Assembly (NCBI GenBank): GCA_013400975.1
Contig: WBMZ01011683.1
Span: forward strand, 496,001-560,000
From: Atrichornis clamosus
Taxonomy: Eukaryota > Chordata > Aves > Passeriformes > Menuridae
Direction of reading: 5' to 3'
Length of the DNA stretch: 64,000 nt
Below are positions 48,501 through 61,629 of this stretch, piece after piece. Each line of letters opens with the position of its first letter. Position 1 is the stretch's first letter. The notes beneath the pieces are model-generated. The model was not told where the DNA came from. It did no database searches and saw only the letters and a list, made by a program, of their open reading frames with translations. The translations under genes were made by a program, and so were the position numbers.

Positions 48501-50500
48501 AGTAGTTGTCCAGACCTAGGTGACTTCCCAAGGTTCATTCAAATGGTTGTGACCATGTTAAGTGCTGAAAACCTAGCTGTCCTGAATGCTGGTGAAAGGT
48601 TTTAACCACAGGTTCCCCTTCAGCAAGTATGTAGAAGGAACTTTATAGAACAAAATCTTTAAAATAAACCTGTTAAAATCCATTGGATAATTTGTCTGAC
48701 AGTTGTTCTGTAATCTTAGACACAGAATTTTATTGTCAGCTGAAACCAAATCTAAAAGTATCTGGCAAAGAAAGATGAGAAAAATTCCATTATATAAAAT
48801 AATGTCGTTCTGTTGGCCATGTTTTTGTGTTTTTGTTACAAGGATTATTCTCTCACGTTCCAGTGATGGGAAAAGCATATGTGTCTTGGTATATATGTCT
48901 GATTTAAGGGCTTCCTCCAGATCATTTCATTTCTCTTTTTATAAAAGAATTAAATTCTACAGAAGAAAAAAACCCTTTTATTTAGAATAAACATCACAGT
49001 AAAGGTAAATTGCACAAGGATTCAAACAGACTTGAAAATTAACTTTTAACAATATTTGATTAGATCTGAGCAGTCTAAAGGGTTTTGGATAATTAATTAG
49101 CAATAAATTTTAGTTTGGGTGTGAAAGCTACATTTTCTCTTCCTGACTACAATATTGCCAACAAAAAAAATAAGTGTTTTACAGGCAATAATTATTTGTG
49201 AAACCTTTGTTCAAGACTGCTTAAGTGAAGATCAGTGTTTTTAAAAATTAATGTCTCAATCACTTCAAAATATGCTGAAAATTACTGATGAGATTTAATA
49301 GATGTCAGAAGTTCACGTCTCTTGACCATCAAAGATTTAATTAGTAAACCAATATCTGAGTATATTTGTAATAAAATGTGTTTTATATACACCAAACATG
49401 GAACCTGAACTATAGCTGCAGAACATTTTTTTTACATCAGGAATCTTATCCCAAACAAAAATCTTCACATTCAGAGAGAAGTTTAGGTTTAGAAATATTA
49501 AGAAAGGTAATAGGTTCTGAGGCTTTTCATAAGCAAGAAACATTAGAGACTCAGCTACAACTGACCCTTTCCTTACAAGATTAAAAATGTATTAACAATA
49601 AGAAAAAATAAATCAATCATCTGTCTATATCAATATAATTTGGTACTTCTAGTATTGTATCTCCAATCTCTCCTGTTTTCTTCCCCACAGTTTTCTTATT
49701 CTTGTTTGTGGTAGTGCAGCCTTCTCTGTACTTACAGAGGACCAACTCTCCTTAAATTCCCCAGTATGGTAGGGGAAAATTTTGAGGTAAGTTGCCAAAC
49801 AGAAAACTATTTTCTGGGTCTGATCTGTCAAGGCAGTGAGAAACAACGGTCAGAACCTGCAGTGAATATATTTTGCTCTTTGCTGTTTAAATTTCACCAA
49901 GTGTATCAAGCTAACAGTAACTGTAATAATGTAGGTAAGTACAATGCTCACTTACAAAAAAAAATTATAAATTCAAAGTAAATTTCATATGTCACTTGCT
50001 ACAAATTTACAGGGCTTTATTTATTTTTTTTTTACTTTGGGACATTTTTATATAAAGCAATATAATCTATCATGTGCTTGGTTTGCTGGAGAGTATTAAA
50101 AGTTGAATTATTAAATATAATAATGAACTGTATTTGAAGACAGCCTGTAAATGTAGTAGTTTTATGAAAAAAATGAGACCTATAGAAAGAAATTTTACTA
50201 TTTAATTTTTTAATTTTTTTTCTCTTTGTATCCATTTATTCTGTGTTATCAGAAATTTAATAGCATTTCCTTTCTTCCTCTTAAACACTGTGAAAATTTT
50301 TAGCTGTTTTTAAAGTACATCTTGGGCACATCATGAAAAAAGGCATTATAACAAATAATGACAGGGAATGTGTACATTTTTACTGTGAAAGGGTGAAAAA
50401 AATGCAGGTAGAGGCAGAATTGAAAGCAGTAAATATGTGTGAAGTGCAAGGTTCGTTGGAAAAACGCTGGTGTGGAGAAAAAAGTCAGAAATCACACTAT
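45519..50500. other. AT-rich DNA, no feature seen
   Basis: About 5 kb without a recognised repeat or exon. Several GTAAGT-like donors occur (for example near 49933), without a convincing paired acceptor and coding frame. Confidence 0.5.
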
Positions 50501-53500
50501 CATGTCCCTGCTATGTACTGAACTGGCCAATAAATCAATTCAATTACCAAACCACTGGCAAACGTTGGTTGAGGAGAGACCATTTTGTCTGTGCCAGGAG
50601 TAGTCTAACATGCATGGAGTATGGACAACGGACTAACAAGATCTGCCTGCATATCTTTAGCCTTTTTTCTTTTTTTTTTTTTTGAATCCCAACCCTTGAC
50701 AGTTCCTTTGAATGTCTCTAGCTCTTGTACTCTATAAACCCATAAAATTCTCTTTGTGATGCAGCAAACAGGCAGGATTTCATGTCCTGGAATCTCCTGG
50801 TTACTCCTGGGTTTTCCTCTAGGCATCTGTGTAAACTCTATTCGTTCAGCTGCTGTTTGGTTAGTGGACTCTGGAGGCTTATGCAGATATAAGATATACA
50901 GAGCTGACATTTCTGGCAGACCTTAATGCTACTTCCTTTTCTTTTGTTCTCTATTGTTCCTTTCTGTGGAATGAAGCAGATGCTTATATGTTTGTGTTGT
51001 GAGTAGGAACTGTAGAAACTCAACTGCTCAACTTCTTGTCAATGGTTCGGTCCCTGTAGGTATCATTATTTATACTTCCAAAAGAATACGTTACATTCCG
51101 GGATTCTACAGCATGAAAGTGGTCAAGCACAGAATTTTTGAAAGTGCAAAGGCTTCCTTTTAGGTACTGGTGTATTACGACAGTCAAGTGACAGATATAT
51201 CTTTTCCAGAGCTATCTTCCCCTTGCAAAAACTGAGAAGTTTTCACTGTGTAATAAAAGTAAGGAGGAGATAGGAAATGTCAGAGTAAATGAAAAGTATA
51301 AAATAAAAAGTGAAATCATTGTAGTCTGAAGTTTTTAGAAGATCCTCTAAACAATAACGAACACTGAATACCTGTAGACTGGTGCGTAAATGTCTGACAG
51401 AGCAATCTTAAGAAGTTATTTGGACTTGAACCTGGCTTGCAGTAAAATGAAGATCTCAATTTAAGGAATATTGTAGAAGTTTTTGTATGAGTAAATGGGG
51501 ACTAAGTCCACGGTAAAAAAATGGTCAGCAAAAACATGCTTCTTATTTGGTAGAACGGAATATTAAACTTTTTTCTACTAAAGCTAAGTTTTACTCTGAC
51601 TTCTAAGTATTTCTAAAGCATATTTTGCACTGCATTCATCCTATGTTGTGTTTAATCAGTTTATGCTACCCTTACACCCTGTATGATTCTCATTTACAGT
51701 GAGCCCTGTTGTCAAATGTAAAGAGGCGTTACTCTTTACTAAATGCAATAGCAAGGTTATTTTAAATTGCCAAAATAGAATGCAAAGTGGATACAAAAGG
51801 ACACGTTAAAATCACTTCATTTATAATTGGGAACAACCCCTTTATCAAGAAATAATATGAAAGATAGAGCTAATAATCTTCTATCATCATAAATTATATG
51901 AAGCATCTGTTAGGACTGGGAATCAGGGTAACGGAGATACCCCTTTCCTTATAATAGAAATATGCAGTTAATACCTCGAGTAACTGGTAACAAAATATTA
52001 GCCAAGTATTTCTTTAGTGTAAAAAAAGGGTCTTATTTTCACATTTTTCTTGTGATTGGATCAAGACACGCAAGGTTGTCTTTAAGCCTCTTTGGGGTTT
52101 CCTAGAACTTTACAAGAATCTGTTGCCAACTCAGACAGCAGCAGATTTGGAATATCTCTATACTCTGTTTTCTACAGCTTTGTAAGAAAAATAATGGCAA
52201 TCTAGATTCTATGTCCTTGACAAAGACTTTGTTACCTGCTCTGAAATTCAGCTCGAGAAATATGGTAGCTAATGGCTGCTGTGGATACTTTGAGTGACCT
52301 GGGTAGCTAAAAAGGATCTTGGTAAAAGTATTAAAAATGCTATATAAAAATGATTTAATATGTTAGACTTCTGGTTTGAAAAACTAACATTTTTTCGTTT
52401 CTGCCTATAATATTCACATTTATGTGTCAAGATTATCTGCTGACTCCTGATGTTCCTCTCTGGAAAGTTTCTGTTTGCTGATGAATTTTCTCATCATGCT
52501 TTTTCTCTATGAACAGCTGTAAATTTGGCAAAGACATATATTTACATTTGTGAAGAGCTTATTGGGCAGGTGGCTTTTGTTTTTTATGACTTGCTCTCTC
52601 TCTTAGAAGGTAAATATTTTTCTCTCTTCTTTCCCTCTGTGATTCTATATGTGACAGAGACATCTATTTTGTAAATTCAGATTAATATTGTATCCTGTCT
52701 GTAGATATGTAGCTCTCTGTAATTGCTCTCACTGAAATTACTGAATATTAATTGTTTTATCATTTAAAGCCTGCTAGTTTGTTTTTTTTCTTAAACAAAC
52801 TCACTGTGCCTCTCTCCAGATGTTAAGACTATAATTATTGGACTATTATTCAGAGGATTCTGGCAGTCTGAGATCTGTAAGCCAAGATTCACACAAATTC
52901 CTTTCTATGTCCTTCTTTCTCTGCTGCCTTGTAGCAGGAATAGTAGTGAAGTGGAAGGTTCAAACGCACCCCAGTGCACCTTGATGAGGCAGTGAAGGTG
53001 TCCTCATGGCAGGGACGCCCACCCAAGGTTTTTTATCACATCCTTCTTCACCAAACTGTATTTCCTGTTGATGGCAAAAAGCAATTCAGCAAACCTAACA
53101 TCCAGTTCACAGCTTTATACCAGAAAGGGACAAACTTTATTAAAGAATATTTGTTTCCTAATCTGTGATCTATCTATTTGGGATATTTTGGTTTGTACCC
53201 TAGGGTATCTACCCTAATACATAATATGATCCTTGTCACCATATTGCCAGTTCTTTGGCTATACTTTTTCCATTTCTCCCCAAAACTACACAAGGCAGTA
53301 ATATGAATTAAATTATCTGGTTTTGATTCAACAGAAATTATAAAGATAAAAGAAAATGTAGATGTTGTTAAACACCATTTTGAATACAACTTCAAAATAA
53401 ACATATGCATTTGAATTTGCACAGTGCAAACCATATTCTACACCATAAAAATTGGTTTTGAATAACTGGATAGTCATTGTCATGACATGTTCTGGAGAGT

Positions 53501-56499
53501 GCATTCCTAGGATTCATTTCTGTTTATTGCCTTAAAAGACTGATGCCGTTTGTATCTGGCAATGATAACTACCATACACTGTGGCATGCAAAACCAGTTA
53601 TTTTTCTGTATTCATACTGACTTCAGAAAGATAGATTTGCACTGTTATATCTTCAGGCAAAAATGTGTGTCTCCTGAAATGGTTTTGTAAAAATTTTCAC
53701 TAAAACTAAAATGACATTTTAAGCATTAGTGATTTTTCATGTCATAATTTATATACATTTATACTAAAATAGAGAAATATGTAGATTCATGTTGTGAAAC
53801 AGGTTTATATATTCATATTTTATCTTGGGACTTTGAGTAAAAAACTATTTTTATCATTAAATATCTGGTCTTTGTGAGTCTTTTGGGACAAGTTCAGTGT
53901 GAGAACTTTCTTTTCTACAGGCTTTCATTAAATCAGCTAAAGAAGAGGCAAAGTGACTCATATCACAAACAGGACTATAAAGCTCCACATAGGAAAAGAC
54001 CTGCTCCCTAGAATCCTAGTCATATGTGATGACAGAAATATCCTAAGGGAGAGCAAAGCCCCTGGCACATTTATGTAACTGGAATTCAGATTAATGTATT
54101 TCAATTTCTCTTCACAATCTACATTGTTTAGATTTTAAATAAATCCATTTTTCACTTATTTCTAAATATTTTTGAAGGATGTTGTATCTAATGACAGGTT
54201 AAAAGCACTGCATAATAAGACTGAGCTTAATAATAAACAGAAATATTCTCCAGTGCAACATTACTACAATAGTAGGTCCCTGATAGAGTTTAGTATCCAT
54301 CACTTCCACTGCTTTGTACAAAATCATGATTGAATTTCACTCTTAACTCAGTTAACTACAAGTTCCCAATGCAGTTGACGTAGAATCTGTTGAAACATAT
54401 CCATAATAAATCAAAACATAAATCCTTATAGCTATGTAGATATGAGAGAGCCCATTCATAGTCCCACAGGAAATGACATAAAGAAAAGTCGTTGTCAGGT
54501 AAGTAATGAACCTGTATCAGTCTAGCCATTACTGCAAAGTAACCACTTTTCTGGTTCATTTTCTCACATCAAATGCGAGGTACAGGAATTTACTCCCTTT
54601 GGCTGATGGGCGCTCTACTGCACCTTTGCCACGGAGTAAAAGAATGTCTATTCTATTATAGTTTATATGTCTAGATATGTATGTATGTCTATATAAAATA
54701 AGATATATTTTAACAGAGCTACTGGCATAGTGTAAATCCACAGATCACACTATAATCTGTGATATAAAACCACATTGAAGTTAGTAGAAGTATCTCTGCT
54801 TTACTCTCTATAGTGTTGGTACAAAGACTAATATTGTTTTTCAGTCAATTAGATACTGATAGCACTTTGGGAACTTCTGTCATAGTATATAATTTTAGCA
54901 ACGTAGAATTGCCCCAAAACCTTACTTTATTCCTAAAATATTTTTACCAGCCACTTTCTACCTACCTGCCTCCCTTAACAAGGATGTTCTCAGGTGTGCT
55001 CATTGACAGAGGAATGGTAATGGGAAAGAGATCATGTCTGCTCCAGGAGCCAACTCTCAACTGTTCTGATGGAGATGCAGGAAGTCAAACTGGCTGAGCA
55101 TCAGCATCATTTTTGATGCCATATCCTTTGAATGGTCTAGGTTTGCCAGCTGAATAGAATGGTTTTTCTTATATGCTTACATAAAATTTTATTAAACTCT
55201 TAGGAATTGTGTTGATTTCTGGCACAAATTAGTTAACCATACCTAAGAGAAAAGCTAAGCAGACTTAGCTGAACTTTACATTTCAGTGGAAGATATAATT
55301 CAAACTGAAGCCCACAATTTCCTTTAAATCAGGACTGAGCAGTACAGCCTTGATCTTAATCAAGTCAGTAAAAGCATATGTCTTGCATTCGGGTGAAGCC
55401 TGGATTTCACATAGGGTAGCAGTTTTGAAATTACTGTGTATCCTAAAATTATTTCTATTTTCTGTTTGTTTCTTTGTTACTTTTTTCTCCTAACTTTGTG
55501 TTTTTGTCATTAGCAGGTGACTTTGGGAACCACTTCACTCCTGTGTTGGGGAAAAGTTTGACAAAGTTTGTGCACATACCATAGCAATATCAGTTAATAT
55601 ATCACCCTTCAGCCATAGGAAGCAGCAGAGAATTGGCTCTGTACTGGAATTGAGTCAAATCTTGTCTAACATGTTTCCCAGTTCCACATACTCCCCTGTC
55701 TCCTAGCAGAGATGACAAAATTACTGGAATCCAAACACACAGAAAAATGTCAGCAGAACTAGAGGGATCTCAGAGGGAAAAGAAATCTTAACATGTTTAG
55801 TCTAGAACTGATATCATGTTGTATTTGAAAAGAGATCAGAAAATAAAAGAATGAAAATACAAAAATAAAGGACGGTACACACATCATTAAGAATGAAAAA
55901 GATACAGCAATAGAATGGAGAAAATAGAACTTTTTTCCTTATATAGTTTCTACGTTGACTCAAGTATGATATGAAGTTAACCTCAGTGTAACATACACTG
56001 AATGCCTGAGATAATAAAACATTTTGTTACTGTGATACCTTTACAACTAACAAAAATTTTGAACTTATTTTCTTCTTTTCTGCTAAACTATTTGTAAATT
56101 GTATCTCTCATAAAGCCTGAGTCTTGCCAAGAGACTTTTGTGGGCTTGGGCCTTGCTATTGTATTTACTTGCTCAGGGGCTTTTTGGGTTTTGTGTTTTG
56201 GTTTTGTTTTTTTTTTTTTGTTCGCTGTGTTGCTAATATAGAGGTTTTCTTGTACATTGTCATTTCTAGGACACCTAAACTTATTTCCCCTTTTATAAAA
56301 CAATTCAATATATAACTGGAGAATAAATTGTCAAAATGTGTTGCCTGCCAGAAGCGCAAAATTTTTAAATATACCTGGAAAAGTTACAATTATACTTTTT
56401 TTTTTCTTCAATAAATATTAAGAGAACTGGAAGAGGCTACACCAAAAGAAATTAATGTCAGGAAATTTGTTTCCCTTACAATTGGTTCCTTCCCTTTAT
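50501..56499. other. AT-rich DNA, no feature seen
   Basis: T-rich tracts near 50660-50685 and 56205-56220 are the only low-complexity features. Open frames of up to 101 codons have no domain signature. No mobile element was recognised in 6 kb, a long clean stretch. Confidence 0.45.
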
Positions 56500-56830
56500 T
56501 GTGCATCAAGGACTTTCCACGGTAATTGCTAATACAGCATCTTTCCGTATGATTACACGCTGTCTGCAGCTGGGCGAGCACACGTAACGCATTCTGAGTG
56601 CAGTGAGAGACGCCTGTTCTCGTGACTCATCCGAGCAGTGCAGGCTGAATTCCCATGAAGTTGTTCACTGAGCAGTGCTTAGCCCACGCAAATCAAAGTA
56701 AGTCACAACACCACGGATGTTGCTGCGTCTTCATGCCAGAACGCTCTGCTGAGCCTTGGCTTGTTTACTGCTGAATTCCCTTCAAAGGGGAGCCCTGGCT
56801 ATATAAACAACTGAAGACCTTAATATATAA
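56500..56830. promoter_or_regulatory. candidate regulatory block: CpG cluster with AP-1-, CArG- and TATA-like motifs
   Basis: About a dozen CpGs fall within ~250 bp (from TTTCCGTATG at ~56540 to GAACGCTCTGC at ~56750) in otherwise CpG-poor DNA. Motifs seen are TGACTCA (AP-1 consensus) at 56623-56629, CACGTAACGC near 56581, an octamer-like ACGCAAATC near 56687, the palindromic CCCTTCAAAGGG (CArG-like) at 56778-56789 and TATATAAAC at 56800-56808. The order upstream motifs, CArG-like, TATA would suit a promoter reading rightwards, with transcription from about 56830. No first exon with a clear coding frame follows, so a non-coding transcript, an enhancer or chance are all open. Confidence 0.3.
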
Positions 56831-59800
56831 TTAATGTGTTTTCTAATTAAATAGTAACCAAGTATGTTGTAATGTTTCAATTAAGGGTATAGAAAATAAT
56901 TAATTGTATTCTTAAATACTTAATGTGAGCACACCAATTAACAAAATGCCACATCTCTAATTTAAAAATTGTGTTTGGCTCAATTTCAGAATGACTATAT
57001 ATTTTTAGGGGGAATTTATGGTTTTTTGTCATAGCAGAACTTTTTTTCAAAGACAGGGAACTATTAAATTTATCAATATAGAAAACCTCTTTTGGTCTAA
57101 CAAATTTTATACACATATAAACTAGTAGAATAATTTTATTCTAAAAATACCACACCAATTATTTTTTTGATCATAATTTTATTTTTTCTAAGTGAATGGT
57201 GTAAAATCCCCTTTTAAATATTATTTCAAGGATATTTACTTCTTGTATTAAGTGATATGATTTACACATAAGATCAACGTATTTCATTTCCTCTGGCTAA
57301 CAAGATTTAAAATAGTACTAAAGTCCCTGGAATTAAGCTATCAATTCCAGTTGGATTTCAGGCTTTGAAGGAATGTTTCGAGTCTCAACTCTAAACATTG
57401 AATGTCACTGGAGACAATGCAGAGCCACAACAGTTTAGCAGGAGCAGGCTGGAAGACACATTACGATATTTGGATTTCTTTAAGAGGTGCTGTTTGAAAT
57501 TCATTGCTGTGGGGTTTTTTTTTTCCTTCTTTAGTGTTACCTTTGATGTTTTCCATTGCCCAAGGATGAGTTCAAGTCACACTCTGCATAAAGTCATGCA
57601 CAGAAAGGTAGGATGGATGGCACTGTTTGCAGTCACCATCTGTCTCTATGAAAATAAGCTTGGCATTTTCCACTCATTGTACTCAAAGCTAACAAACCTT
57701 TACTGCAGTGCAATATAAGACTGGTAAAGTCTAGAAGTAGATTCTTTGGATCACTGTAGTGGTAGTGTTGACTCAAAAATAGAGGGTAGAAGCACATTTT
57801 GACAACACTGAAAAAGAAGAGAAAACATCAAAATTGGTGCCTGAAGTAAGAACAGTACATCATATTTAAGCACTCCAGTGAAAGTCAGCTAGATACCTAC
57901 ACATCGTATTTCCTTTATGTTTAAAGAAAGCCAACAGAAGGCCAAATTTTGTGAGCTTTGCAATATCTAAAACCCACAAATTTGAAGCTTCTGTGCAAGA
58001 TTCTTCCAGAAGAGTCTAGCCTGATGCTTTTAATTCTGAATGGGAAAAATGCAACAGAAGAGAATAAAAAATTGTTAAGTACTCAGCTTATGAACCTCTG
58101 AAAATACAAAGTTTTAAGAGTTATGTGATCATCTATTTCTTAAAGAGATCTCTGAAATGTAATGCAAAATACTTCTTGAAAACAGAACATAGGCTAGTCC
58201 TTCATTTATTCTGTAAAAGAGCTTACAACTTGTTTATTTCTGTAAATACAGTATAGGCAGATTGTTTATCTGAGGAGTGTCATGAGTTATTTCAAGGCGT
58301 AAAGTCTAACAGTATTAATTATAAATGTCACTTTAAATTAATAATAGGTCTAACAGTAATGGTAAACAAGCCAAGTATTTAATATACTTTTGTATTTCAG
58401 CAGAGCATAATGTGTTGGTACAGAGGTTACTGCCTTTCATCATTATTTAACATTGATCAAGGTTATATACATTATAAATGTTAGGAAACTAATGCAATTA
58501 TATCATTGCTTTAGTGCAACCACAGTACCTACATTTAGAGGATAATTTAAGTGACAGTTTCTTTGCACATTATGAATACTACAGCCCTCCTTTTATGTCA
58601 TTCTAATTTATTATAGAAAAGACTTTATGTGTAAGAAGTATTCCAAGGCACATTGGATTTCTCTTCATATCATATACATCTTATTTTCCACTGCTTAACA
58701 CTGAACAGTGTATCACAAAACATAACCCAATATGCTTGATTTCCTCTACAAGGTTCCCTTTAACTTTTCACTGCATGACTGGTTGGAATGTGCAAATTAT
58801 AACTTACAGCAGAGTATTCTGAGAGAATAATATTTGCCTTAGGAGCTGTGTGGTCACATTGTATTTCCAAGGCAGAATGCAACATTGAATTACCTGCCGT
58901 GAGAGAGTTCATTTGTCACCAGGAGTTATGCCATGGTAGAGCTCAGAGCAGTAGAAGTTCCGTCTTTTATAAATAGGTGGCACAATTCTTTAACTACACT
59001 TAAAACAAGTGCTGAAATTCTTTTCTTGGGGTTTTATGTTCTTTATTTTCAGGGATAATTCATATGTTTAACATCTAAAAATAGGAATTCTTATTCATCT
59101 AGTGGCTTGAAGACATAAACCAAGGTCTGAGTAATCAACTTGAAAAGTACCATAGAGAAAAACTGTTTCTTAGCTGTCCACTGCTGGATTTTTGTGTCTT
59201 CCTGTCAAGTATCTCTTGAAAGCTCCTGACCAGTGCTTACACAGACCCGTTACTGAATCAAGCAGTGTGATGGCCCTTCACACTGTAATGTTTGTAATAA
59301 TTTCTTCGGCTTTCATATAAAGCCGATTACTAGAGTTATGTGTCAAACCTAAGGTAATCATCTAGGTATTTTGTGTGGGGCCTAAAGCAAAGACTCTCTG
59401 AAGGCAAATTGCAAACCCCCAAAAGGCAACACATCACCTCTGCCTTTGATATCTGTTCTGGGATAAGGACGAAACACCCTCTGCAAGAATGTGTCTCTTC
59501 ATTGTCCACACAGAAAGCTGAGAAAAGATGTTTCAGTTTTGATGGCCAAATTTGCATAAAAGCAATCTCAGACTTAATCAATTACTAAATATAAATCTAT
59601 CACTTGAAGAAGGAAGTACTTCATAGTAATGAATACAAGTTTGCACAAGGACATTGAGTACAAACAAAACCCTACAGATCTGAGATCCTTCTCAGTTCTC
59701 ACATACACAAAATTTGTATTGCATACAAGTAAGTAATATCTCTTTTCCAAACTTTTAAATTACGTTGGGTGTCTGCAATGCAGACAGGTACATGGTGAGA

Positions 59801-61477
59801 TTTTTTAAAAAGTAGATTTAGTCATATTAAAAACCTGATGAGAACATACTTGAGTCTTGAGCCTCATAAATATCCTTATATAGTGATCTTTGGATCAACA
59901 GAAATATTAGAAAAGAATAAAAACCTAACAGCATCTACATAACTGATGAAGTAGCTTGTTTTAAAATGCTCTGAAAAAATACTCATATGTCCTCATAAGT
60001 GTCCATAGGCCTTTGGATTCCCTACCATAATCAGAACAGTGAACATCTGGAAGCCGTTTACCAGGAGAATTTGGTGAATTTATCATTATCAATTCATTCA
60101 GTATTCATTGTAAAGTCACTAACAAATCTCTTTAGAGTTCTTAGGGATCTCACTTAACATTCAATTGTTCTTATGGATTTAGCTTGCAGTTCAATTACTG
60201 TACATTTGTTTAAATGGCACCAGTTAGTGCTCAGATTGTCTCTAGACAACAAATCCGTTTGTCACCTTTAGGTTACTCTATTACTTTGCTTTTTGTTTCT
60301 TTTGTTTGGAGACTTTACTGGATTTTAGAGGAGTTGTATTGCTGCTGCTCTTTTTTTAACAACAGTTCCTACAATCTCTAATCTTTATGCCAAAAATATT
60401 GTTCATAGAGATTTAACATAATATTTGAAAGGATGCCATGTAAAAACCTCTAGTTTTAGCCCCTTTTTTCATAAAATTGGAAACGAATATGAAAACAGGA
60501 GGTTATTTTCCAAATTACGGGGAGATCCATGCTTTTTTTTCCCACTGACAGAAGTAATTATGAGTATGTTTAATTCTTAGTAGTTTAGAAACTTAGTAGT
60601 AGTTTCAACTGTTAGTCTCTCTTCAAGGTTTAAACTCACAAAAGAAAAATATCAATGGGTAATAGTTTACAGGTTACCTGAAACCTGGCATATACTACAT
60701 ATTTTATGCTGTAAGGAAAGCCTTTTTTACATTCAAATTTTATCTTCTCAGAAGATAAAACACGCTTGAAGAAGAAAAAGAAATAACTATTTTTTTTTCA
60801 CTTTGTCTGTGCTCAGGACATAGAGGACTCAAGGACCTTTTTCAGTATTGTTGCAGTTCGCCCTTTTTTTGTTTGTGTCCTACATTTCATATATATAGTT
60901 CACACTCTGCAAATTCTTTTGTGTGTGAACAATCTACTTCTCTGAGCTTACTGGTCCTGCTGGATGGTATATAATATGATCACAGTTGTGTTTTATTGCC
61001 ATATGGAAAAAAACTGGGGAAAAGACTGTAGGCAGAGAGGACAGGTGAGGTTCCTTTGTCTCCTTAAGCCTCCACACCCAGTTTCTAGTCTACTATCACT
61101 ACAGACTTATTACATTCTCAGACTAACCTGTTTTTTGTCTCATCTTTTTTTATATGAATTGGGCACACAAACCACCAAGCAGCTAATCTTGTAAGTCCCT
61201 CATTTTTTGTGGTTACAAAACAGTAATAGCTTCTACCCTTATGTCCCCACACACCCACACCTCCTGTGTTAGCATATGGCTACTCTCATGCTCTTTCCAG
61301 TGGATGTTCCAGATAACCTTACAGTTCCATCTAAAACTTTTTTTTAATAGACTGTGATTTTAAAGCATGATCTAGTGTCCAATTTATTTTTAATTTCAAG
61401 TTACTTAAAAATAAAACTTTATCCACTATGGTGAAGTAACCTGAGTGTTATAAATTGAAACGCCTGACATTCCGCAG
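56831..61477. other. AT-rich DNA, no feature seen
   Basis: No recognised repeat. A 106-codon plus-strand frame (57398-57718) is AT-rich and contains a poly-F stretch; it shows no domain and is treated as chance. Confidence 0.45.
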
Positions 61478-61629
61478 AATATTAAGTACTTCATTATTCA
61501 GCAATGCATGCAGTACCTTTGCAAAATGCATCCAGTATTATGAAGTCTTATGTGTTCCTATGGAGAATCTGCAGCAGACTGCCACTGAAATGATAAGACA
61601 GTTTAGCAGCAGTAAAATATCCTTTGAAA
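61478..61629 (+). other. weak candidate exon (152 bp)
   Basis: Bounded by an acceptor-like CTGACATTCCGCAG at 61464-61477 and a consensus donor GAAA|GTAAGT with the GT at 61630. One frame is open across the whole interval and reads as ordinary mixed-composition protein (for example FAKCIQYYEVLCVPMENLQQ), unlike the F/I/K/N-rich chance frames elsewhere. I recognise no family. It could be an isolated exon of a large gene, a non-coding RNA exon, or coincidence; the polypyrimidine tract is short. Confidence 0.15.

Noticed and set aside
57398..57718. 106-codon frame with a donor-like GGTAGG inside
   Set aside because: The donor is weak, no acceptor pairs with it, and the frame includes a T-run encoding poly-F.
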